A stretch of DNA of 20,621 nt from the NCBI GenBank assembly GCA_002396805.1, contig DGYW01000058.1:219891-240511 (forward strand), read 5' to 3'. The stretch's first letter is position 1. Every line of letters begins with the position of its first letter. Below are positions 7,637-14,496 of this stretch, piece by piece. A model generated the notes under the pieces. It was given only the letters and a program-made list of their open reading frames with translations, was not told where the DNA came from and made no database searches. Both the position numbers and the translations under genes were made by a program. This DNA comes from Firmicutes bacterium UBA4996 (GTDB taxonomy: Bacteria > Bacillota > Limnochordia > Darwinibacteriales > Darwinibacteriaceae).

Positions 7637-8363
7637 ATTCCATTTTTTTCATCTCTCTACGGAGTTTTTTGAGAATCTTCTTTTCTAATCTAGAGATGTA
7701 GGACTGGGAGATCCCCAACAAGTCAGCCACTTCCCGTTGGGTGCGTTCCTTTTCGCTGTTTAAGCCGAATCTCAACTCCATAATTCTTTTTTCTCGCCCT
7801 GTTAGTTGCTCCAAGGCAGTAGCTAACAGGGCTTTGTCGACCTCTTTTTCAATATGGCGTATAATATCGCTTTCGCTGCCCACAACATCAGCTAATACTA
7901 ACTCATTCCCGTCCCAATCTACGTTTAAAGGTTCATCAAAGGATACTTCTGCCTTTAGTTTACTGGTTCGTCTAAGGTACATTAGAATTTCGTTTTCAAT
8001 ACACCGGGAGGCATAAGTAGCTAATTTTATATTCTTAGAGGGATCAAAGGTATTAACTGCTTTGATGAGACCAATAGTACCGATGGAGACAAGATCCTCA
8101 ATGAAAATACCGGTGTTCTCAAACTTTCGGGCAATATAGACCACAAGGCGCAAGTTACGTTCGATTAGGGGAGTTCTCACCAACAAATCTCCGGCCTGGA
8201 GGCGTTGGAGAAGCTCTTGTTCTTCCTCTGGCGTTAGGGGAGGTGGCAAAACTTCGTTGCTTCCGACATAGTAGACGGTTGGTCGTAGCCCTAAGGTATG
8301 TAACAGACGAAGTAGTCTAAAACGCGCTTTCAATCTAAAAGTCTGAAGGTGTGGCACTAGCAT
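7635..8363 (-). CDS. sigE: RNA polymerase sporulation-specific pro-sigma-E
   Basis: Mother-cell sigma factor made as an inactive membrane-associated precursor, activated after septation by SpoIIGA. The 242 residues align well with B. subtilis SigE: YYVGSNEVLPPPL around the processing site, LIERNLRLVVYIARKF (region 2), LATYASRCIENEILMYLRR, and a region 4 helix-turn-helix in GISQSYISRLEKKILKKL. Processing is expected near Tyr31-Tyr32 by homology. The amphipathic, Arg/Leu-rich pro-sequence is about four residues longer than that of B. subtilis. The ATG at 8363 is supported by AAAGGGGGG just upstream on the minus strand and lies inside spoIIGA, with a 29-base overlap, so the two are probably translationally coupled. 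The pair runs opposite to the usual orientation relative to ftsZ and sigG. Confidence 0.97.
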   Translation of the reverse strand: MLVPHLQTFRLKARFRLLRLLHTLGLRPTVYYVGSNEVLPPPLTPEEEQELLQRLQAGDLLVRTPLIERNLRLVVYIARKFENTGIFIEDLVSIGTIGLIKAVNTFDPSKNIKLATYASRCIENEILMYLRRTSKLKAEVSFDEPLNVDWDGNELVLADVVGSESDIIRHIEKEVDKALLATALEQLTGREKRIMELRFGLNSEKERTQREVADLLGISQSYISRLEKKILKKLRREMKKME

Positions 8364-9309
8364 GGGATTCCCCCCTTTCTCCTTGATCGAGGTTGGTCAA
8401 ACCAAGAAAGTTTTCGACGATGGTGGGGGGAACTAGGGCCGCATATTCTCCCTTGGGATCAAGATTGTGGGGGTGAATGGCAATGGTTGGTCGCAGGTTT
8501 TGACTTATGGGCTGGTTGGCGATTTTGATTTCATCGGGACGAAATCCCACCAAGAGGCCGTTTTTCTTACCAATGGAACTGAACGGAATCAGACGAACCC
8601 TGGTTTGCCATTCTAGCAAATCAGCTAATCGATCCATGGCTTCCAGTTCACCTAGATCTAGTTGACCAATAATCTCCTGGAGTGCCAAGGGCAACAGGGG
8701 ATTGAGTGCTCGCTGTTCCACAATGATTACAGGCTGCCGATTGAGGGGATCTTTTAGGTTATTGCCCGTGTCTACCAGGCCGGGCACTTTAATTACGACT
8801 CCATCGCAGGAAATTTCTACTGGGATTTGATAGACGTGTTTTACCATACGTTCATGAACAATTCCCCAGCCCAGCTCCGCAATGATCAAGATAGTCAAGA
8901 TTGACACTAGGGTTCCGAGGGTGAATTGAGGTGCTCCCGAGTGTCCTACAAGGTAAGCAGTGGCCATCCCTGCCCCAGCAGCCACAAAGCCAATGGCATA
9001 GAAGTAACCCGCAACCGTCGTAAGGCGGGACCAAATCGGGGGTCGAAAAGCAATAATGAGCATGGATAGTGACACTATCAAGATCACTGGGAGAAAACGT
9101 AATAAACCATAAAACGGAATTAATCCCAAGCTGGCTAGGAGATACAAGAAGTAGTGGGCTGTGCCCACTAGTGATGCCAAGAACAGACGTCGGGAACTAG
9201 TGCGGGTACCTGTTATGGTGGCAGTGGCCCAGAGCAGGAGATACTCAAAGAGAAAGTTGCACCCGAGACGTAATAGCCAAACATCGACATAGAGCGTGTA
9301 TTTGGGCAT
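8335..9309 (-). CDS. spoIIGA: Sporulation sigma-E factor processing peptidase SpoIIGA
   Basis: Membrane-embedded aspartic protease that removes the pro-sequence of sigma-E when signalled by SpoIIR from the forespore. The N-terminal ~155 residues contain about five hydrophobic segments and the C-terminal half is a cytoplasmic protease domain. The active-site motif is LVDTGNNLKDPL with the catalytic aspartate at residue 180 (183 in B. subtilis). The 324-residue length is close to the family norm. The ATG at 9309 has a good GGGAGGAAAG site before it on the minus strand. It is co-oriented with its substrate gene sigE and divergent from sigG. In B. subtilis this operon is driven by a Spo0A-activated sigma-A promoter; here TAATAT (9349-9344) could be the -10, but no convincing -35 is seen. 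Confidence 0.94.
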   Translation of the reverse strand: MPKYTLYVDVWLLRLGCNFLFEYLLLWATATITGTRTSSRRLFLASLVGTAHYFLYLLASLGLIPFYGLLRFLPVILIVSLSMLIIAFRPPIWSRLTTVAGYFYAIGFVAAGAGMATAYLVGHSGAPQFTLGTLVSILTILIIAELGWGIVHERMVKHVYQIPVEISCDGVVIKVPGLVDTGNNLKDPLNRQPVIIVEQRALNPLLPLALQEIIGQLDLGELEAMDRLADLLEWQTRVRLIPFSSIGKKNGLLVGFRPDEIKIANQPISQNLRPTIAIHPHNLDPKGEYAALVPPTIVENFLGLTNLDQGERGESHASATPSDF

Positions 9310-9368
9310 ACGCTTTCCTCCCTAGATGGGTATTCATTCCAGAATATTAGCCGATGATGACCTAAATT

Positions 9369-9392
9369 CCTTCTTTGCAGATGAAAGGAAGG
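9369..9392. repeat. Inverted repeat in the spoIIGA-sigG divergent region
   Basis: CCTTCTTT (9369-9376) and AAGGAAGG (9385-9392) form an eight-pair inverted repeat with one G-T pair around an eight-base centre. It lies upstream of both the candidate spoIIGA -10 and the candidate sigma-F promoter of sigG, so it would be in neither transcript. A protein-binding site is possible but no regulator is identified. Confidence 0.3.
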
Positions 9393-9403
9393 CAGACGAA
9401 TTG

Positions 9404-9433
9404 GAATAGTTCACTCTGACTGTGGCAATACTG
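9404..9433 (+). promoter_or_regulatory. Candidate sigma-F promoter for sigG-spoIIR
   Basis: GAATA (9404-9408) and GGCAATACTG (9424-9433) are separated by 15 bases. As I recall it, the B. subtilis sigma-F consensus is close to GYATA, 15 bases, GGnnAnAnTR; the -10 matches in full and the -35 in four of five positions. Transcription would start near 9440, about 30 bases before the sigG GTG. sigG is a known sigma-F target in Bacillus, which supports the assignment. Confidence 0.6.
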
Positions 9434-9469
9434 AACACTGTAGCCGGCATTTTTGGGGAGGGAATACAA

Positions 9470-10246
9470 GTGAATAAAGTGGAAATCTGTGGTGTTAACA
9501 CAGCGAAATTGCCTGTCTTGCCCAATAGAAAGATGCGCGAATTACTGACGAGAATTCAAGAAGGTGATCAACAAGCTCGGGAAGAGATGGTTCAAGGTAA
9601 CTTACGTTTAGTGCTCAGCGTGATTCAAAGGTTTAACAACCGCGGAGAATATGTAGATGATTTGTTTCAGGTCGGTTGCATTGGCCTAATGAAAGCCATT
9701 GATAATTTTGATCTCAGTCAGAACGTAAAGTTTTCTACCTATGCGGTGCCCATGATCATTGGGGAAATTAGGCGCTATTTACGAGATAACAATCCCATTC
9801 GAGTCAGTCGTTCCTTGCGGGATATTGCATATAAGGCTTTACAAACTAGAGATGCGTTAGCCAACAAGTATTCGCAAGAACCAACTATCGGCCAAATTGC
9901 GGAAGAATTACAGATCCCTCGTGAAGAAATTGTCTTCGCCCTTGATGCCATTCAGGATCCCATCTCCCTCTTTGAACCAATCTACAACGACGGAGGCGAC
10001 CCAATTTTCGTCTTGGACCAAATAAGCGATGACAAAAACACAGATAACACCCTCATTGAGGGCGTCAGCATTAAGGAAGGCATGACTCATTTGGGGGATC
10101 GAGAAAGACTTATTCTAACAATGCGTTTCTATGAGGGAAGAACTCAGATGGAAGTGGCCGAGGAAATCGGTATTTCTCAGGCTCAGGTATCCCGTTTGGA
10201 AAAGGCTGCCCTCAAGCATTTACGAAAATACATGGCCATATCTTAA
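9470..10246 (+). CDS. sigG: RNA polymerase sporulation-specific sigma-G
   Basis: Late forespore sigma factor, which switches on spore maturation and germination genes after engulfment. From the GTG at 9470 (GGGGAGGGA at 9455-9463) it has 258 residues and begins VNKVEICGVNTAKLPVLPN, matching the N terminus of B. subtilis SigG; the in-frame TTG/GTG codons further upstream would add residues not found in the family. Very conserved stretches are NLRLVLSVIQRFNNRGEYVD, STYAVPMIIGEIRRYLRDNN and GISQAQVSRLEKAALKHL (region 4 helix-turn-helix). It is divergent from spoIIGA and followed after 21 bases by spoIIR. Because spoIIGA-sigE points away, read-through from that operon into sigG, known in B. subtilis, cannot occur here. 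Confidence 0.98.
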   Translation: MNKVEICGVNTAKLPVLPNRKMRELLTRIQEGDQQAREEMVQGNLRLVLSVIQRFNNRGEYVDDLFQVGCIGLMKAIDNFDLSQNVKFSTYAVPMIIGEIRRYLRDNNPIRVSRSLRDIAYKALQTRDALANKYSQEPTIGQIAEELQIPREEIVFALDAIQDPISLFEPIYNDGGDPIFVLDQISDDKNTDNTLIEGVSIKEGMTHLGDRERLILTMRFYEGRTQMEVAEEIGISQAQVSRLEKAALKHLRKYMAIS

Positions 10247-10267
10247 CTTAAATAAGGGGGAAAGTTT

Positions 10268-10930
10268 ATGGTTCGGAAATTCAGAACCCGCTTGATGCTG
10301 TGCACTATTTTCCTGATCATCGGGGTGTTTCTCGCTATCTTGCTAACCGTTATTTCCACAAGTGTGACGCACGACACCGCCTTCGCAGAACAAAATCTCA
10401 TTCGCATTCACGTCTTGGCCAATAGTAACCTACCCAAGGATCAAGACTTAAAGCTACTTGTAAGAGATGCGATCCTCGCCGAAGCGAGGACTTTGTTGGC
10501 CCAGGTTTCAGAAAAAGAGGAGGCCCAGACAATTATCTCACAGCAACAGCCTTTACTCGAACACGTGGCGCAAGAGGTAGTCGCCTCTCAAGGTTTTGAT
10601 TATCCTGTGCAAGTAGAAATAGGTTACTTTCCTTTTCCGGAAAGAACCTACGGGTCTTTGTCCTTACCCGAGGGATGGTATGATGCGGTTAGAGTAAAGA
10701 TTGGAGATTCAGTAGGTGAAAACTGGTGGTGTGTATTGTTTCCCCCCCTCTGTTTGGGGGAGTTGGATAGCTCCCAATCCGGGCTGGTCAAAGTAAATGA
10801 AGAAAGTGCCAATGAGCGTTTTTCTTTTCGTTGGAAATTCTGGGATCAACTGACCCAGACTCAGTATGCTCAGACAATTCAGAAGTGGTGGCAAGCATCC
10901 GCCGCTAGTTATCCTTCCATCTTAGACTAG
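10268..10930 (+). CDS. spoIIR: Stage II sporulation protein R (SpoIIR), sigma-E activation signal
   Basis: Forespore protein secreted into the space between the septal membranes, where it triggers SpoIIGA to process pro-sigma-E. It has 220 residues with an N-terminal hydrophobic signal or anchor (about residues 9-33), then the family motifs IRIHVLANSNLPKDQ, LKLLVRDAIL, ERTYGSLSLPEGWYDAVR and ENWWCVLFPPLCL. The ATG at 10268 has AAGGGGG seven bases upstream. It sits immediately behind sigG and would share that gene's sigma-F promoter, which fits the known sigma-F control of spoIIR. A strong terminator follows. Confidence 0.94.
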   Translation: MVRKFRTRLMLCTIFLIIGVFLAILLTVISTSVTHDTAFAEQNLIRIHVLANSNLPKDQDLKLLVRDAILAEARTLLAQVSEKEEAQTIISQQQPLLEHVAQEVVASQGFDYPVQVEIGYFPFPERTYGSLSLPEGWYDAVRVKIGDSVGENWWCVLFPPLCLGELDSSQSGLVKVNEESANERFSFRWKFWDQLTQTQYAQTIQKWWQASAASYPSILD

Positions 10931-10951
10931 ACAATTAGCTTATGTTTTCAG

Positions 10952-10987
10952 CGGCGGTGCCCTAACGAGCACGCCGTTTCTTTTTTG
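10952..10987 (+). terminator. Rho-independent terminator after spoIIR
   Basis: CGGCGGTGC (10952-10960) pairs with GCACGCCG (10969-10976) except for one bulged G, around an eight-base loop, and is followed by TTTCTTTTTTT. It closes the sigG-spoIIR unit and separates it from ymxH. Confidence 0.9.
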
Positions 10988-11026
10988 CTTCATGTGCATA
11001 TACTGAATGGATAAGGGGGGGAAGCA

Positions 11027-11296
11027 ATGGCTACAAGCATGACCAAGAACATGATCGCAACTTCTGATTTGAGAAAACTGGATGTGATTAATCTAGAAGA
11101 GGGGAGTTATTTAGGGAATGTTTGTGATGTAGATTTGGATCCCGACACAGGGCGGGTCAATTTTCTCATCGTAGAACAGCCAAGGCCTTTTATGTTATGG
11201 CGTACAAGGTGGGTAGACCTGGAAATACCCTGGAAAGATGTGGTCTTGGTGGGCACAGATGTAGTATTAGTGAAAAACAGAACATGGCATAGCTAG
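11027..11296 (+). CDS. ymxH: YlmC/YmxH family sporulation protein (PRC-barrel)
   Basis: Small 89-residue protein with the single PRC-barrel-like fold of the YlmC/YmxH family, which is widespread in spore formers; its molecular role is not established. Recognisable features are SDLRKLDVINLEEGSYLGNV, the DVDLDPDTGRV turn, and the C-terminal EIPWKDVVLVGTDVVLVK strands. The ATG is preceded by GGGGGGAAGC. It lies between the spoIIR terminator and nrdR, a neighbourhood in which I would expect this family. I use ymxH as a family-level symbol; ylmC would be equally defensible. Confidence 0.8.
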   Translation: MATSMTKNMIATSDLRKLDVINLEEGSYLGNVCDVDLDPDTGRVNFLIVEQPRPFMLWRTRWVDLEIPWKDVVLVGTDVVLVKNRTWHS

Positions 11297-11313
11297 TGTT
11301 TTTGCTGTATAAT
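11284..11313 (+). promoter_or_regulatory. Possible promoter before nrdR
   Basis: A perfect TATAAT (11308-11313) lies 18 bases after ATGGCA (11284-11289, 4 of 6 with TTGACA), at the end of ymxH. A transcript would start near 11320, almost at the GGAGGT ribosome-binding site (11321-11326), giving a very short leader. The -10 is excellent and the -35 is mediocre. Confidence 0.4.
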
Positions 11314-11333
11314 GTCTGTGGGAGGTTGAAATG

Positions 11334-11804
11334 ATGCGGTGTCCGTTTTGTTTGTACTTAGATAGTAAAGTCCTTGATTCCAGGCAAACTGAAGAAGGTG
11401 CGTCAATTCGCAGACGCAGGGAATGCATGGCTTGTCACAAGCGTTTTACAACCTATGAACGTTTAGACGAAATGCCCTTTTTGGTTGTGAAAAAAGATGG
11501 GCGTCGAGAACCTTTCTCGCGCACAAAAATCCTCAATGGCATGCTCAGGGCCTGTGAGAAACGGCCTATTTCATTAGAAGATATTGAAGAAGTCGTGGCT
11601 GATATTGAAAGGGAGGTTCGCTCGGGATTAGAGCGCGAAGTTGCTTCCGAACATATTGGAGAACTTGTCATGGACAAGCTACGAGAACTGGATGATGTGG
11701 CTTATGTGCGCTTTGCCTCTGTCTACCGTCAGTTTAAGGATATTGATCGATTTATTGAGGAGCTACAGCAACTTAGGAAGGAAGGCAACGGAGGTTCAAT
11801 CTAG
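11334..11804 (+). CDS. nrdR: Transcriptional repressor NrdR
   Basis: ATP/dATP-sensing repressor of ribonucleotide reductase genes, binding NrdR boxes. It has an N-terminal zinc ribbon with cysteines at residues 3, 6, 31 and 34 (CPFC and CMAC), followed by an ATP-cone domain (PFLVVKKDGRREPFSRTKIL onward). I chose the second of two tandem ATGs (11334 rather than 11331): it is seven bases from GGAGGT, and the cysteine numbering then equals that of the well-studied E. coli protein. The 156-residue length is normal. No reductase gene is in the window, so its targets are elsewhere. Confidence 0.95.
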   Translation: MRCPFCLYLDSKVLDSRQTEEGASIRRRRECMACHKRFTTYERLDEMPFLVVKKDGRREPFSRTKILNGMLRACEKRPISLEDIEEVVADIEREVRSGLEREVASEHIGELVMDKLRELDDVAYVRFASVYRQFKDIDRFIEELQQLRKEGNGGSI

Positions 11805-11861
11805 CAAGGAGTTTCCCCTAGTAACGTAGAATAATAAAGTGTTTTGGAGGTGGTGGACAAG

Positions 11862-14102
11862 GTGAGATCAAACAAAACTAGTAGGGACCAAGAAAAACTT
11901 CATCAGCAAAAGCGGGGAGTCAAGTCCCGAGAAATCATAGGCATCTTACTCTTAGCTTTATCGATCTTTTCCATCTTGTCCCTGTATGCAGATACAGCGG
12001 GTTGGGTAGGTTTGAGTTTGCGGAGAGCCCTGCGAATTTCCTTTGGTGATCTGGCTATCATGTTTACGGGATTGCTCTTTTTTGTATCCTTACATATTTT
12101 TCGTGGTCGAAAATGGCCACCATCACCGCGACGGATTTTTGGCTTAACGCTGCTAGTAAGTGCTGTGACTTTGGTTTTTCATATGCTTTACCACAGAGGC
12201 TACCAGTTTCCTCCCCAATTGGCTGAAGAGATTGTTTATGCAAAAAGGGGTGAAGGAGCAGGTGTCCTAGGAGCCCTACTTTTGGTTTTTAGCTACTCCG
12301 CCTTTGGTATTGAAGGGTCTTATGTACTTGTCGCAACGACCTTACTGATCGGTATTATTTTCTTTTTTCAAATCTCCATTATCGAATTAGTTCGGACTCT
12401 AGCTCGAGCAATCGCTGGTGGCGTGAGTCGTTGGTGGCGAAGCCGCCTAGATGGTGTACGGGAGTTTTGGGAACAACGCAAGATTAGGCGCTTAGAAAAG
12501 CGGCAGGAGCGGACTATGTCTGATATTGAACCGGATCCGCCTGTGGTGGAAGAAAAGCCACGGTCAAAACCAAAGTCAACATCTAAAGGGGAACCGGCGG
12601 TGTCCAAAGCCGAATCCCAGGGAAAAGCGGTCCCCGAAAGTAGTAACGAACCACTGGTGTTAAACATACCCAAGGCAGCAGTTCCAGGCCAATACGAGTT
12701 ACCACCTACTTATCTCTTGAAAAAGGCTAGCACCAAGGGAAGAAGAACCGAAGGGGTACAGAAGGATCTTTTGGAGCAGACCTTCGCCAGTTTTGGAATT
12801 GAAGCCAAAGTTGTCAACGTCTCTCAAGGACCAGTGGTAACACGCTATGAATTGCAACCAGCGCCGGGTATCAAAGTATCTAGAATTACTGCCCTAGCCG
12901 ATGATCTCGCTTTAGCGCTAGCCGCAGAGGATGTGCGAATTGAGGCCCCTGTACCAGGTAAACCAGTGGTAGGTATCGAAGTTCCCAATAAGCATACGGA
13001 GCCCGTTTTACTACGCGATGTTCTCGAGACTACGGAGTTCTCTGAACATCCTTCTCCAGTGGCTTTAGCCTTAGGTAAGGACATTGCTGGAAAGCCTGTT
13101 ATTGCCGACTTGAAAAAGTGGTTACACGTATTAGTAGCTGGTTCCACCGGTTCGGGCAAAAGTGTCTGCTTGAATGCAATGATCGCTAGTATCCTTTTTC
13201 GAACTCATCCGGAGGAAGTTAAGTTGCTGATGGTTGACCCTAAGCGGGTAGAACTATCAGTTTATGATGGGATCCCCCACCTCATCTCGCCAGTCGTAAC
13301 TGACCCTAGAAAGGCGGCTACTGCTTTGCGATGGGCAGTAGTGGAGATGGAAAGGCGTTATCAACTTTTTGCTGATACCGGGGTGCGAAACATTGACATG
13401 TACTTGGAGTTAGCTAGAGAGTCGCAGTCGGGGGAGGAGCCTCTCGAAGAATTACCCTACATCGTTATTATCGTAGACGAGCTAGCTGACCTTATGATGG
13501 TAGCTGCCGCAGAAGTGGAGGATGCCATTTGTCGTTTGGCCCAAATGGCACGCGCTGCGGGTATGTACCTTATTATTGCAACTCAGCGACCCTCTGTTGA
13601 CGTTATCACAGGTCTGATTAAGGCTAATGTTCCGTCTCGCATTTCTTTTGCCGTTTCCAGTCAAGTGGACTCAAGAACCATCTTAGATATGGGTGGAGCT
13701 GAACGGCTCATTGGTAAAGGAGACATGCTTTACTATCCCATAGGAGCTTCAAAGCCAGTCCGGGCCCAAGGAGCTTGGATCTCAGATAAAGAAGTAGAAG
13801 CCCTGGTGAATTTTTGGAAAAAACAGGGTGAGCCAAGCTATGAGGAAGCGATTCAACAAGAAGTGGTCGATTTGGCTCTCCGCGAAGAAGATGAAGAAGA
13901 TGAATTGCTGGAAGATGCTATTCGTTTAGTTGTGGAAAACGGACAGGCTTCCATTTCCATGTTGCAAAGGCGGTTTCGCATTGGCTATAGCCGGGCGGCG
14001 CGCCTCATTGATGTCATGGAACTGCGCGGGATTGTTGGCTCCCATCAAGGAAGCAAGCCCCGGGAAGTCTTAGTGGATAGTGCAATCTTAGAGGAGAGGT
14101 GA
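11862..14102 (+). CDS. spoIIIE: DNA translocase FtsK/SpoIIIE
   Basis: Hexameric membrane-anchored ATPase that pumps chromosomal DNA across the septum; in spore formers it fills the forespore. It has 746 residues: four or five N-terminal transmembrane segments (up to about residue 180), a charged linker rich in Lys, Ser and Pro, the RecA-like motor with Walker A GSTGSGKS at residues 427-434 and Walker B IVDELADLM near 537-545, and a C-terminal winged-helix gamma domain (VVENGQASISMLQRRFRIGY). I favour the GTG at 11862, eight bases after GGAGGTGG, over the TTG at 11844, which overlaps that site. Orthology to SpoIIIE rather than a vegetative FtsK rests on the sporulation context. Confidence 0.95.
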   Translation: MRSNKTSRDQEKLHQQKRGVKSREIIGILLLALSIFSILSLYADTAGWVGLSLRRALRISFGDLAIMFTGLLFFVSLHIFRGRKWPPSPRRIFGLTLLVSAVTLVFHMLYHRGYQFPPQLAEEIVYAKRGEGAGVLGALLLVFSYSAFGIEGSYVLVATTLLIGIIFFFQISIIELVRTLARAIAGGVSRWWRSRLDGVREFWEQRKIRRLEKRQERTMSDIEPDPPVVEEKPRSKPKSTSKGEPAVSKAESQGKAVPESSNEPLVLNIPKAAVPGQYELPPTYLLKKASTKGRRTEGVQKDLLEQTFASFGIEAKVVNVSQGPVVTRYELQPAPGIKVSRITALADDLALALAAEDVRIEAPVPGKPVVGIEVPNKHTEPVLLRDVLETTEFSEHPSPVALALGKDIAGKPVIADLKKWLHVLVAGSTGSGKSVCLNAMIASILFRTHPEEVKLLMVDPKRVELSVYDGIPHLISPVVTDPRKAATALRWAVVEMERRYQLFADTGVRNIDMYLELARESQSGEEPLEELPYIVIIVDELADLMMVAAAEVEDAICRLAQMARAAGMYLIIATQRPSVDVITGLIKANVPSRISFAVSSQVDSRTILDMGGAERLIGKGDMLYYPIGASKPVRAQGAWISDKEVEALVNFWKKQGEPSYEEAIQQEVVDLALREEDEEDELLEDAIRLVVENGQASISMLQRRFRIGYSRAARLIDVMELRGIVGSHQGSKPREVLVDSAILEER

Positions 14103-14107
14103 AAAAG

Positions 14108-14485
14108 GTGACAGGATTGGGGACACTGTTACAAGAGGCAAGGGAGGAGCAGGGTCTATCAATTGAGGATCTTGCAGAACAAACAAATATTAGGCCCCAT
14201 TTTCTGCGTGCCATGGAAGCAGGTGATTTGGCCGAGTTGCCTGGAGAAGCTTATGTGCGGCCCTTTTTTCGTACATATGCCAGAGCGTTAGGCTTGGACG
14301 GGGAGCAGATACTTTTGGAATTCGACGCCCGTTCGCTACCATCGTCTGCTGAACTAGCTAATATTCACAAGCATAGAGAAAAAATTCGGGCTAAGAAGCG
14401 TAGACGCTTCGGCTTTCGCCTACTAGTTCTTGTCATGGTTCTGGCAGGTATAGGATATGCATTATACAAGTTGATCTTGGCATAG
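14108..14485 (+). CDS. RodZ-like helix-turn-helix membrane protein (short form)
   Basis: A 125-residue protein with an N-terminal helix-turn-helix of the RodZ type (GLGTLLQEAREEQGLSIEDL, then PGEAYVRPFFRTYARALGLD), a basic stretch KKRRRFGFR, and one C-terminal transmembrane segment. RodZ links MreB filaments to the membrane in rod-shaped cells. This version stops right after the membrane segment and lacks the extracellular DUF4115 domain of full-length RodZ. The GTG at 14108 fits the AGAGGTGA site at 14095-14102 better than the GTG at 14099, which overlaps the spoIIIE stop. Bacillus also has a RodZ homologue (YmfM) downstream of spoIIIE. It may be a short RodZ or a related regulator. Confidence 0.8.
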   Translation: MTGLGTLLQEAREEQGLSIEDLAEQTNIRPHFLRAMEAGDLAELPGEAYVRPFFRTYARALGLDGEQILLEFDARSLPSSAELANIHKHREKIRAKKRRRFGFRLLVLVMVLAGIGYALYKLILA

Positions 14486-14496
14486 GAGGAAAAAAT

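Noticed and set aside
7474..7701. A 75-codon plus-strand frame running out of the end of ftsZ through the terminator into sigE
   Set aside because: It crosses a strong bidirectional terminator and overlaps two genes in other frames, so it is accidental.
10991..11004. CATATACT before ymxH as a sigma-E -10 element, or TATACT as a sigma-A -10
   Set aside because: The matching distance upstream lies in the spoIIR terminator T run and contains neither ATA nor a TTGACA-like element, so no complete promoter can be supported.
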